From Dama dama (taxonomy: Eukaryota; Chordata; Mammalia; Artiodactyla; Cervidae), in contig NC_083694.1 in assembly GCF_033118175.1 (NCBI RefSeq), positions 34,867,608 to 34,931,607 of the forward strand: DNA of 64,000 nucleotides. The letters are read 5' to 3'. The notes beneath the pieces are model-generated. The model did no database searches. It was not told the DNA's origin and worked only from the letters and a program-made list of their open reading frames with translations. This document shows, piece after piece, positions 38,290-49,685 of this stretch. Numbering within the stretch: the stretch's first letter is position 1; each line of letters starts with the position of its first letter. Made by a program: the position numbers and the translations under genes.

Positions 38290-38640
38290 ATACATACTTA
38301 AGTGCTCTGCACATTTATTAAGCATCCACTATGTCGCAGTGGCTTCCCTGGTGACTCAGTCGGTGAAGAGTCTGCCTGCAATGCAGGACACTCAGGTTCC
38401 ATCTTGGATAGGGAAGATCCCCTGGAGAAAGAAATAGCAACCCCCCCCAGTATTCTTTCCTAGAAAATTCCATGGACAGAGGAGTGTGGCAAGCTACAGT
38501 CCATGGGGTTGCAAAGAGTCAGACACGACTGAGCCACTAAACCTATGTTGCAGTACTATTTTATTACACAGATGAATAAGACATGATCTCTGCCTTCAAG
38601 GAGCTTATAGTTTTGTGGAAAAGACAACAAAAGATGGGGG
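38290..38640 (+). repeat. Ancient L2/MIR-age repeat split by a SINE
   Basis: Left part 'ttattaagcatccactatgt' and right part 'gatgaataagacatgatctc tgccttcaaggagctta' join into the old 'cactatgtgccagg ... aagacatggtccctgccttcaaggagct' phrase. The Bov-tA at 38341-38542 sits between them. Confidence 0.6.
38341..38542 (+). mobile_element. Bov-tA SINE with 12-bp target-site duplication
   Basis: 'ggcttccctggtgactcagt', 'tgcctgcaatgcaggacact', 'gttgcaaagagtcagacacg'. Flanked by ctatgtcgcagt (38329-38340) and ctatgttgcagt (38543-38554), which differ by one C to T change at a CpG. Confidence 0.95.
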
Positions 38641-39845
38641 TGAGAAAGGATAGAGAGGAACAATAAGCCTTTCAGGCTAAGAAAGAGAATGAGTAAGGAA
38701 ATAGAACAGACATTAAATAGCATGGTTTTGGTAAAGTGCAACACTCTAATATATTCCACCTTTTATATCTGGGCAGCTTCATTTGTGTAGCATGATTAGG
38801 GAATTATATATTTCAAATAAGTGAATTTTTATATAAGCAATGCTTCACACAGACACACACACTTTGGTTAGAAACCCTTGTAAATACATTTTACATTCAC
38901 TGTGTATACTGAAGATAATTTAAAAACTTCTTGATAACTCAATCTTCATTATAAACATCAGTCATTATATAGTAATGCCCTAGGTTATTAGGTATATTGG
39001 ACTACCTATACTAAGTGGTTACACTACCATGCTTTTTGAGTACTTATTTCTTTGCTTATAAAGTGCTCCTTTTCCTAAACCTAAGAATTTATTATTACTT
39101 CTTGCTGATTTTAGAGTGATACTGCTTTCCCATTTGCTCCAATCAAAGAATTCAGATAACCTATTTTTGATAGAATTATTAATAAGTTAAGAAGAAGAAG
39201 AATCTGAGGAAAAGAGATCTCAGGGCTTCAGGGCTGTCCTATATGGCTCTTGTAATTACTAGTTGAAAAGCTCTGAGGCTTTCTAAAGTTTCAAGTATTC
39301 CAAGTTGGCAAGTGACCTCTAGGTAAATGTTGGCTAGGTTGTATCCACAACATTGTTTATAAATTTGGCACACAGTAAGCAAGCTATTTAGTAATGAGAT
39401 GATCATTTTACACTTACCACATGCAACACTTACCATTTGCTAGGTCCTGTGGAAAAAATTACAATACACAATTTCTGTTTTCAGGAGTTTTATGTTAAGT
39501 GAAATATAAAATAGACACTTAAGATGCAAATAAATAATATATTTTATTAATAAATGATTATGTAACAGGAAGGGATTTATGTGCCAAATGAGTGCTGGAG
39601 GTGAAAAAGCTATAGATGGATTACTGTGTTCTGCAGAGGTTAGAAAGTCCTAGTTGGGAAGAGAGGGAGGAAGAGCTGTAACTGATTTGAGTATTAATAG
39701 ACAGTTGGGAATTAATGATAAAATCTGTTTAAGAGTAAGGGTATTAAAAATCAATTATATGGTAAAATTAATAGAGCTTGCAAATGAATAAGTAAAACTA
39801 ATCTGTATTTCCATAACACTATCCATTTGCAATATGGATATATAG
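38641..39845. other. Intron, mostly unique
   Basis: From 39420 to 39680 a weak match to an old repeat ('ttaccatttgctaggtcctg', 'tcaggagttttatgttaagt') can be seen; elsewhere nothing is recognised. Confidence 0.4.
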
Positions 39846-40032
39846 GCTTCCCTCGGGGCTCAGCTGGTAAACAATCCACCTGCAATGCAGGAGACGTGGG
39901 TTCGATCCCTGGGTTGAGAGATCCCCTGGAGACGGGAAAGGCTACCCACTTCAGTATTCTGGCCTGGAGAATTCCACGGACTGTGATCCATGGGGTCACA
40001 AAGAGTCAGACATGACTGAGTGACTTTCACTA
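39846..40032 (+). mobile_element. Bov-tA SINE
   Basis: 'ggcttccctcggggctcagc', 'tgcaatgcaggagacgtggg', 'cagacatgactgagtgactt'; slightly shortened internally. Confidence 0.92.
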
Positions 40033-41474
40033 TTTGCTGTATACCGTATACTGAAGACTTGTATTGGTATTTAGCTGTTGAATTGTTAATCATACCTTTG
40101 GTATTTACCTTTTTACTTTAGGAAAGTTAAAATACTCATGAGGAAGTGTAAATGTGTGTAATATTTAGTCTAGTTTCTGTGCCCTCTAAAAGCTGAAAAT
40201 CCCATAAACAAAAGACCAGCTAAACACAAAAAAGTTACAAAAAAATTACGGGAATGCCAAGACATCACAGATTGAGAGTTAAGCAGCTAAAAGAATTATT
40301 TTCTATCAATCCAAGACTCTGTTAAGGTTAGGCTAAAGTTAACAAGGTTAATTCTGCAAAAATCAACAAGTTTCTCTGTTCAATTAAAATCAAATAATCG
40401 CAGATCAGGTTTTATGAAATCTGCCAATATTAGAGGAACAAAGCAAAGTAAAATGTCAAAATAAAATGTATACCACACATTGAAAATGAATACAAAGATA
40501 TCCAGCATGCCAAAGAATAAAAGATTCTAACACTCAGAAATATCACACTCAGATAAAAATACAAACAAATAAAAATACCTGAATTATACTTTAAAAGTTT
40601 ATATTACGTGAAACATGATCTAGTGAGGTGAACCAGATGAGGAAGAAATTAAATGAAAAACTACTGTTAAATTCTCAACATCTTCATTTTGATTCAGAGT
40701 TCTCATTGTCTTCAAAGGGAAAAATGAGTAAAAAGGATAAATGGAATACAGGAAGCTACAAACAGGGATTTCATCAAACAGAGATGATACTAAAAAAAAA
40801 AAAAACTGAGTTTAAAGATTCAGCCAGAAATTTCATGAACCCAGAATATAGCTAGTTTAAGAAATTTCATAAGCCTAGAATACAATAAGTTTAGTAATAA
40901 ATAAGCCTGATGCTATGTGAATAAAAAATGGTAAATTTATACTTCTGAACTTAATTTCTAATAATTCTAAGACACTGCAATTCATTCAATAAACTACACC
41001 TTGTACACTGCCCTTTAATGACTTGACAAAATTTAGGTAACTCTAATTATGAGTAATCATTCTTCATTAGAATGAAGTACAGAAGTTAAATTATATCTTA
41101 AATCTTTAATACAAGCACTTTAGCTTCTTTGGAACTATCTGTTTCTCAGTATTCTGTATCCAAAATTAATAATTCTTTTATAGAAGTATTGGAAAGGAAT
41201 TATGCATTGTTGATTGAAATCATGTATTCAAATAAATTCAGCAGTGTCCTTCTCAGGCTTCTACTTTACCTCACTGGTTCAAAGATAGCAACAAAGAATC
41301 AAATACTTTCATGTAATGTTTAAATAGCCAGAGAACAAAGAGAAGACAGATGATATATACCAAACATTTTCTAAACTGTAGAGCATTATATACATTAAGG
41401 TTATTAAATTACATGAAACCTTTTAGAGCAGTTATGTAACACACCTTTTTTGAGGTGCTCTAAGTAATGACGAT
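40033..41474. other. Intron, nothing recognised
   Basis: AT-rich unique DNA with small A runs (40792-40804). No exon or named repeat. Confidence 0.5.
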
Positions 41475-42322
41475 CTACTTCTGCTTCATTGACTACGCTA
41501 AAGCCTTTGACTGTGGATCACAACAAACTGTGGAAAATTCTCAAAGAGATGGGAATACTAGCCTGCCTTTCCTGCTTCCTGAGAAACCTGAATGCAGGTC
41601 AAGAAGCAAGAGTTAGAACCAGACCTGGAACAATGGACTGCTTCCAACTTGGGAAAGGAATATGTCAAGGCTGTATATTGCCACCCTGCTTATTTAACTT
41701 ATATGCAGAGCCCATCATGAAAAATGCCAGGCTGCATGAAGCACAAGCTAGAATCAAGTTTGCTGGGAGAAATATCAATAACCTCAGATATGCAGATGAC
41801 TTCACCCTTATGGCAGAAGGCGAAGAGAAACTAAAGAGCCTCTTGATGAAAGTGAAAGCGGAGAGTGAAAAAGCTGGTTTAAAACTCAACATTTAAAAAA
41901 AACGAAGATCATGGCATCTGGTCCTATCACTTAACGGCAAATAGAAGGGGAAACAATGGAAACAGTGACAGATGTTATTTTCTTGGGCTCCAAAATCACT
42001 GCAGATGGTGACTGAAGCCATGAAATTAAAAGATGCTTGCTCCGTGGAAGAAAAGCTATGACAAGCCTACACAGTGTATTAAAAAGCAGAGACATTACTT
42101 TGCCAACAAAGGTCCATCTAGTCAAAGCTATGGTTTTTCCAGTAGTCATGTATGGATGTGAGAGATGGACCATAAGGAAGGCTGAGCACCGAAGAATTGA
42201 TGCTTTTGAACTGTGGCATTGGAGCAGACTCTTGAGAATCCCTTGGACTGTAAAAAGATGAACCAGTCAATCCTGAGGTCGCAAAGAGTTGGACAAGACT
42301 GAGTGACTGGACAATAACAACA
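41475..42322 (+). mobile_element. BovB LINE fragment with reverse-transcriptase YADD block
   Basis: A non-LTR (RTE/BovB) retrotransposon piece about 850 bp long. The plus-strand frame at 41489-41896 contains the RT catalytic segment NNLRYADDFTLMAEGEEKLK followed by the usual thumb-like helix SLLMKVKAESEKAGLKLNI, then a stop; the element continues in another frame (VMYGCERWTIRKAEHRRIDA). It is 5' truncated and has lost about 245 bp near the 3' end, compared with the copy at 54957, at a junction near 42276. Not functional. Confidence 0.92.
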
Positions 42323-43209
42323 AAATACTGATGATAAATATGGTTATGAGTAAAATGGGGATATGTACTAGAATAAGAATGAAATCAAAGCAAATTTATT
42401 GCCAGTATAGGTAATTTATCAACTTTGTAATTTCTGAAACTCAATTTAAAAAGTGGCTTATACATATTGTGCATAAAAATAAAAAACTTACAAAAACTCA
42501 GTATCATTTTATATACTGTTACTGAAACACATTTATTTCTAAAAGTCAAATGAAAACATAATATTAAGCTCTTTGGTGAACTAGCTAAAAGTGAAATGAC
42601 TGTGGGAGAACATGGATATCAATAGTGGAGAAAGTGACAAAAAGAAATGACTAAAATAGATAAATCATAACTTATTTGGCCACACTTGATAAGATACATC
42701 ACATAAACATATAGGTAAATGAAAATTACAGTTTTACAATGATTTTGAGACAGAAACTAACCATTTTAAGGTTCAAATTCTATAATATAGTTATATATTA
42801 AAAGCTAAGAAGATTCACTACAACTAATAAGGAAGAACAGCAAAAAAGTAAAAAGTCATTTAGAAATGTGCTACAGTCCATGGAGTCACAAAGAGTTGGA
42901 CATGACTTAGAGACTGAATAACAATGAAAATAGCAATACAGCTTTACAGATTATAATATACTTCCTCTGTGGGTAAAAGTATTAAAGCAAACAGCAGCAA
43001 TTTCATAACAGAAAGGGAATTAGTAGCTACAATCACACTTATTTTAGATTAAGAAAAAAATTATGTAACTATAAGGAGATGTTAAATATATTCCTATTTC
43101 ATATAACAAAATGAAGATCCGTTTTTTAAAAAAAAATAGCAAGAAAGAAACAGATAGGTTTTGACATATTTAATTGCTGGAAAATACAGAAGGCAATACT
43201 AATGACCAG
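42323..43209. other. Intron between two BovB copies, with a small BovB tail
   Basis: The piece 42868-42930 ('tgctacagtccatggagtca', 'gttggacatgacttagagac') is an isolated BovB/Bov-tA 3' end in plus orientation. The rest is unique AT-rich DNA. Confidence 0.6.
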
Positions 43210-43987
43210 GAAGTTGTTGTTCAGTTGCTCAGTCGTGTCCGACTCTTTGAGACCCCATTGACTGCAGCACGCCAGGCTTCCCTGTCCTTTATCATCTCCC
43301 AGAGCTTGCTCAAACTCATGTCCATAGAGTTGGTGATGCCATCCAGTCATCTCATCCTCTGTCATCCCCTTCTCCTCCTGCCTGTAATCTTTCCCAGCGT
43401 CAGGGTCTTTTCTAGTGAGTTAGCTCTTCACATCAGTATTGGAGCTTCAGCTTCAGCATCAGTCCTTCTAATGAATATTCCAGACTGATTTCCTTTAGGA
43501 TTGACTGGTTGGATCTCCTTGCAGTCCAAGGGACTCTCAAGAGTCTTCTCCAACACCACAGTTCAAAAGCATCAATTCTTCGGTGCTCAGCCTTCTTTAT
43601 GGTCCAACTCTCACATCCATACATGACTACTGGGAAAACCATAACTTTGACTAGATGGACCTTTCTTGCAAAGTAATATCTGCTTTTTAATATGCTGTCT
43701 AGGTTTGTAATAGCTTTTTTCCCCAAGGAGCAAGAGTCTTAATTTTATGGCTTACAGTCACCATCTGCAGTGATTCTGGAGCCCAGGAAAATTAAGTCAC
43801 TGTTTCCATTGTTTCCCATCTATTTGCCATGAAGTGATGGGACCAGATGCCATGATCTTTGTTTTTTGAATGTTGAGTATTAAGCCAGCTTTTTCACTCT
43901 CCTCTTTCACCTTCATCAAGAGGCTCTTTAGTTCCTCCTCACTTTCTGCCATAAAGGTAGTGTCATCTGCATTTGAGGTTATTGACC
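43210..43987 (-). mobile_element. BovB LINE fragment, antisense to the previous copy
   Basis: Minus-strand BovB 3' part: the frames at 43797-44042 (ADDTTFMAESEEELKSLLMK) and 43433-43726 (VMYGCESWTIKKAEHRRIDA) are consecutive pieces of one broken ORF. It ends in 'gttgttgttcagttgctcag' on the plus strand, the 3' terminus. 5' truncated next to the YADD motif, whose Tyr is not preserved (NADD). Not functional. Confidence 0.92.
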
Positions 43988-45263
43988 AGGAAATAGCAAA
44001 TGCTATTTCATTTTTTAATAAAAGATAAGCCCAGGGTATCACTGTCCATTTATTTAGCTTAACTTCTGTGGTTGAAAAACTACTAAAGTTGCCTTTATCA
44101 GAAGCAGCCTAAAGTTTCATGGACACTCAGAGACTTAAATAAGATGGCTCAAGCATCTAAATAAATCTGTAGTATTACAAATTTCTGATGTTTCTGAAGA
44201 TACAACTGTACATAATAAAAGATAAGAGACTACCACTATCTGGATTTCCATGACACATATCAAGAATACCACAGAGATTCTTTTAGTTGATGAACTATCT
44301 ATGAAAAATAAAGTAGATAAAATAATGAACTAAAAAAGTACAGATGGCTTGATATGAGAACTATATCAATGTAATCCCTGCTGTCAAGTGTCTACCATAT
44401 TCAGGCTACAGGTGTTAAAAACCAACCACCATGAGGCTATCTAATGATAACATTTCACTCCTCAAATGCTTAAATTTATCTTTCCATTAGCTGTATCTGT
44501 TTCTAAATTTAGATATATAAAAAGATGTACAATTTAGATTTCTCACAAAGCTTAAATTGTACATTTTAATTGTATCTCACAGAAAAATGTTATGATTTTC
44601 ATTTTAAGAAATTTAAATGAACTGATTTTGGAAAAGAGGAATAATTTTTAAGAACTCTGTTCAGAAGCTAACTGTATTGAAACAACAAAGTTAAATACTG
44701 AAGTGGTTAAAAGCTTTATTCGTTTTTGGAAACTGCTCATTGATTCACACTGAAAAGTAGCTATCAATTTTCAAAGCAAGAAATCTGATTCTAAGAAATT
44801 CTGATTTCTATTATCAAAAAATTCATATCACATATATTTTACATTATTTTACTTCATGACGATCTCACTAGGTAAGGAACAGCTGCTTGCCATTACTGAA
44901 CTAAGAAATTCTGGTTAGTTGAAATTAATGATCTACTCCATCTGGGCTGAAACACAAAGCAGATTTCATAACTACTGTTAAGTTCACTTAGGAAGAAATC
45001 TATTTTATTTTCAAAGTAAAGTACCAACTTTCCAGGATTGAAGTACCTTAAATCAAATATAAAAATAATTCAGCCTTATGTGCAATATGCAGTGCATACA
45101 ATTATGAAAACATACGAATGACTACACAGTAGGAATAAAAATGAGCCATTAATTCAGATACAATTACTTTCAATGCCTTTTATTTCTAACCTACTACAGA
45201 TCTTAGAAATCCTTTCCTTATCTCTTCAACTAAATGAGTTCAATGAAGTAATTAATATTGGCA
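43988..45263. other. Intron, nothing recognised
   Basis: AT-rich unique DNA between BovB and Bov-tA copies. Confidence 0.5.
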
Positions 45264-45477
45264 ATAGTCCCTGGTAGCTCAGATGGTAAAGCGTCTGCCT
45301 ACAATGCAGGAGACCCGGGTTTAATCCCTGGGTTGGGAAGATCTCCTGGAGAAGGAAATGGCAACCCACTCCAGTATTCTTGCCTGGAAAATCCCATGGA
45401 CAGAGGAACCTGGTAGGCTACAGCCCATGGGTTGCAAAGAGTTGGACACGACTGAGCGACTTCACTTCACAACACAT
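45264..45477 (+). mobile_element. Bov-tA SINE
   Basis: 'agtccctggtagctcagatg', 'caatgcaggagacccgggtt', 'gttggacacgactgagcgac'. Nearly full length. Confidence 0.93.
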
Positions 45478-45699
45478 TAGAAGGCAGAATATGCAACAAC
45501 TTAGGCTCCAAGTACAGAATCCCTGGACAAAGGAAGGATGGCAGAATCAACAAGGGTATAATAAATGTAAGATTCATGTAAAAATTAAATTTCACCTTGA
45601 AAATACTAGCAGAGTGTAGAATGAAAAAAACTATTGTTATAAACTGTCTAAATCTTCCCAATCAGAGAATCAAATAGGGGTTACTATTTCAAAACTAAA

Positions 45700-46012
45700 G
45701 CAAGTGAAAGTCACTCAGTCATATCTGACTCTTTGTGACCTCATGGACTATACAGTCCATGGAATTTTAAGCCAGAATACTGGAGTGGGTAGCCTTTCTG
45801 TTCTTTAGGGGATCTTCCCAACTCAGGGATCAAATCCAGGTCTCCCGCATTGCAGGCGGATTCTTTACCAGCTGAGCCATAAGGAAAGCCCAAGAACACT
45901 GGAGTGGGTAGCCTATCCCTTCTCCAGTGGATCTTCTCAACCCAGGAATTGGACCAGGGTCTCCTGCATTGCAGGCGGATTCTTTACCAACTGAGCTATG
46001 AGGGAAGCCCCA
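45700..46012 (-). mobile_element. Dimeric Bov-tA SINE
   Basis: One reverse-complement unit (45700-45892) is followed directly by a second partial unit (45893-46012) that repeats 'actggagtgggtagcctatc', 'gcattgcaggcggattcttt' and the tRNA-related end 'agctatgagggaagcccc'. The two units share the tRNA-related part in the same orientation. Confidence 0.9.
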
Positions 46013-46452
46013 ACTAAAGCAAAACCATGGCAAAATGAGACTGTTAAAATGAAATACACTGGAAAATAAAACATAAATTAGTAAACTATATATTTAAATA
46101 AATACAGAATAGAGAAAAACACCACATTTTCAAAGAGTAGTAAATCCTGAAGATGTCATTTTAAGTTATACATTCTAGAAAGTAATAAATTAAGAGCAAT
46201 TTTCCTTGTTTTAATTTTCCTTGTTATAGCCTTTTTAATGGAGATCACATCAAAGACTACCTTGGAAAAAAATAATGATGAGTTAATAGGTTTGCTCGGT
46301 GTGTACTGATGTTATGTCTAAAATCATTAGCAGAAGACCATTTACATACTGAAAGAAGTGCTTATAAAGCTTGGGAATGAGCAAGGTGGCAGACAAAAAA
46401 CCCCTATAGCATACATTAAAAGGATTTATTTTTGTCTTGGTTATCATCTTAC
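46013..46452. other. Intron immediately downstream of exon d
   Basis: Unique AT-rich DNA between the SINE dimer and the exon d donor. Confidence 0.5.
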
Positions 46453-46642
46453 CTGAGCTGTAGAAAAGGTCAGGTCTCTCGAGAATATCTCCCTCATGGA
46501 TGTATGGCTCAATTCGATCATCACCATACAAGTACTGCTCACTTTCATCCATCTGACGACTTTCTACCATCTCCAGCCACTGAGAGTTATGCCAGCGAAA
46601 CTTCTCACTCTGAATTTTCTTGGCCCATTCTTCATCATATTC
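46453..46642 (-). CDS. KIFAP3: KIFAP3 coding exon d, acidic C-terminal linker
   Basis: The largest exon in the window, 190 nt on the minus strand: 63 codons beginning EYDEEWAKKIQSEKFRWHNS, passing through SRQMDESEQYLYGDDRIEPY and ending RPDLFYSS plus one base. This is the charged segment between the armadillo repeats and the tail of KAP3 (about residues 662-724), rich in Glu and Asp. The acceptor is ataatag (phase 0 entry) and the donor CAG|gtaaga is strong. Opposite-orientation Bov-tA copies lie within 1.2 kb on its 3' side, and BovB copies in opposite orientation lie on its two sides. Compared with my recollection of the human protein, the Tyr-Ser-Ser ending has Ser where human has Asn. Confidence 0.96.
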
Positions 46643-49430
46643 CTATTATAAACAAATAGTCAATTATTTTTTATAAGTTTATGAAGGAATTTCTTTGATT
46701 CTCAGATAGCAGTACTTTTCTCTTACAAGAAGAACATTTGAGGGGGCTTTTGTTTGGGTTAGAGGAAACATTAAAATTACCTTTTAGGAATAATGTATAC
46801 AATAATCAATAAAAATCAATTTATTACATATATTAAAGACATCTCTGTTTGGAAACCAATTGCTACTGCCAATGGCAAAAACTGGAAAAGCTCAAATTTC
46901 ACAAATTCTTTATCTAAGCATTACTAGAATTTACGTAAGCAGCCAGACTTAAACCTCCAAATAGTTTTGTGACTATAATTATGTGGCACTAATGACAGGT
47001 GGTTAAGCATTAAAATCACATCTTTTGCTATATCTTTTTGTTCAGATGACATTTTTAGTAGCAAAAAAAAAAGCAACATTAAAGTATTTTTCCTAAAAAC
47101 TGAAATGGTTTACTACAAAAAACAAATAGAATTTAATTCAATTCTGTTTCAACAACAAAATAATAATGTCTTATTTGGTCATAATTTTTTAAAAAAATTA
47201 TCTCCTGTTTGGCAATGACCTCCTGAGGAGCAAGATTGTGGCTTATTCACTGTATCTATAACATCTGTTCACAGAGAACTTCATTGGTGGGTGTTTTTGA
47301 AGGCCAAGGAGACAAGTTATAAATATTAGAAAAGCTACACCTGAACCTATTTAGCTTCACCGGCTGTGGCTACTTCTGACAAGTATTTTCACTTAAAAAT
47401 CACTGGCCAGTACCATGGATTACTTGGAAAAAAGACTTCTGGTATTTCTTGTCGTTCTAATCACAGGTTCCTTAGTATTAAATTCCTCTGTCATATCTTT
47501 AACACTTTTGTTTATACTTATTTTAAGTTGGAAAGGTGCCAGGCAATACTATTGTTCTCTAGTAGTTGAAATGATTACAGTAACTTTAAATGCTGAGCAA
47601 TTTTCATCCAAAGCTAAGTAAGGCTCAAGTCAAAAACTGTCATCACAGAATAAGTTTCTGGGATGTAAGAATAAGTCTGAAATTTTATAATAAATGTAAT
47701 TATTATTATAAAAATTTTTCTTGTTAAATTTAAAATTTCACATTATTGGTATATCTCTTAGCAGTGTCAGCTGTCATACTGTGTGTTCTATAGTGCACAA
47801 CTCTGAAACTTGTACCCCCACAGATCAGCATTCTGAAATCCCTAGCCTCAGCTATCTTCTGGATCTATCCTCAATGAATATAGCTTAGTAATCATTTCAA
47901 AGTCATAGTTTCTTTATGTATCAGAGTCTAAATTTATAGATACTAACCATGTGGTATGGTATAACACAAGGAACATTGGATAAGAACCCAGGTCTTATCC
48001 TGGGTTCTCCTTCTAGGTTTGATACTAACAGAAGTATGCAACTTTCTGAAAGTATTTCAGTATCTTTTGGTCTCAGATTCTTCAGTTATAAATCAAATCT
48101 AATATTTACTGAAGTCCTAATGTTCTTTAAATAAAAATCTATGATTAATACCACTACTTCATAATACTGTCAAAATAACTATCCCTCTGCCAAACTGAAG
48201 AATAGCAGCAATATATGGAGTTCATCTTTTAAAAATTACAGAGCAATTCTAAATGAATATACAGTGTCAGAAATTTAAGAAACTCAACATGTATCAATTA
48301 AAACCAATTCCCTTTAACCCCTCTCCTCCAAATCTCTACTTTCCTCTTACACCACCACCTCATCAGAAAATAACTCTGGGAAATCAGATGCCATATAGCT
48401 CAAACACAGCCAAGAAATGTCATCCAAATTTATCAAGCTATTGTGGAAATACTCTAGAAATATAGTTCTTTTTCTTCATTTTTGAAATGCTTCTTTTCAC
48501 AAGGAGTGCACCCTAACATCCTTGCTATGGAACTTTAGTTTGTCTTGTATTTAAAGGTAAACATGCTTTATCTTTTATTTTCTTCTCTTCTCAGGTCGTG
48601 ACATTATTATCTTAAACACTAGTTTTCAAAAACTCTACAGTATCATTAAAGACTTATGGTTTAATTTTAGGTGGAATGTGCCATCCTTTTTGAAGTCCTA
48701 TATCATTTTGTTTACCACTTAACCACTGAAACGTTATAAAGCCTTAACCAGCCTATTATCAGAGCCTGTTCACTATCAGGAAAACTCTTTGTCACTGGCT
48801 TCCGTCACACCTTGTATCTGATTAACACACTATACGGTAACATAGAACTACATAGATCTGCTTTGTGTTCTGATGTAACTGATGGAAAACAGATTTCTCT
48901 TTCTCCTTTAATGTGGCAGCCCCCTAATTGAAAATGTAATATGGTTTATTTAATACAATTCTTCATACTAAATTAAAGCAGGTCTAGCTCTAAATTAAAG
49001 CTCATTAAGGTTATGGTATTAGCTGCTAAAAGGATGCCTTTTATATGTTAGAAAATACGTCTTCCCAATGATATGTATACACAGATATACACGTAATTAA
49101 ACACACATACATAAGAATTGTTGATTTTTATGCACATATGCATATATTCTCATTAGTACTGTCCCAAAAGTTGCCCTTTAGTCTTGACTATGGCATTTTC
49201 TAACCAGACCTCAAAGTAAAATTATCTCTTCAACTTCTGTTTAAAGCACTGAGGAGGCTTATCTGTGTAATATCACTTCAAATATTATGCCCACAAAGTG
49301 AAAGATATAACTAAAGGAAATTTATTTAAGTGAGAAACCATAACTCTTCTTTCATACTATACTTTTTTTAAATCCAACTGCTGACAATTAAAATACCAAT
49401 AAAGTAACATGCATAATACTAGCAGGGACT
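46643..49430. other. Intron, 2.8 kb without recognised features
   Basis: AT-rich unique DNA. Short plus frames at 47366-47621 and 48253-48465 have no family match. No exon sites seen. Confidence 0.5.
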
Positions 49431-49474
49431 ACACACACACACACCACACACGTGTGTGTGGTGTGTGTGTGTGT
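49431..49474. repeat. (AC)n-(GT)n near-palindrome
   Basis: An AC run with one CC break is followed at once by a GT run with the matching GG break. The arms are reverse complements apart from a 2-base length difference. Confidence 0.85.
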
Positions 49475-49497
49475 TTATATATATGAGGAGGACATGT

Positions 49498-49607
49498 CAA
49501 TCCACTCCAGTATTCTTGCCTAGAGAGACCATGGACAGAGGAGCATGGCGGGCTACAGTCCACAGGGTTGCACAAGAGTTGGACACGACTGAAGTGACTT
49601 AGTATGA
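49498..49607 (+). mobile_element. Bov-tA SINE, 5'-truncated
   Basis: Starts within the body ('caatccactccagtattctt') and runs to 'cacgactgaagtgacttagt'. It has microsatellite on both sides. Confidence 0.88.
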
Positions 49608-49616
49608 ACGCATGCG

Positions 49617-49655
<39 letters not shown>

Positions 49656-49657
49656 AT
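49608..49657 (+). repeat. (CG)n(CA)n alternating purine-pyrimidine tract
   Basis: A cgcatgcgcgcgcgcgc block runs into about seventeen CA units. Fifty consecutive bases alternate purine and pyrimidine without a break; a (TA)n and CA-rich stretch follows to 49685. Confidence 0.92.
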
Positions 49658-49685
49658 TATATATATACACGCACATACACACACA

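Noticed and set aside
41489..41896. 135-codon frame with a reverse-transcriptase YADD motif as a possible gene
   Set aside because: It is part of a truncated, frameshifted BovB LINE; two other copies in this window share the sequence.
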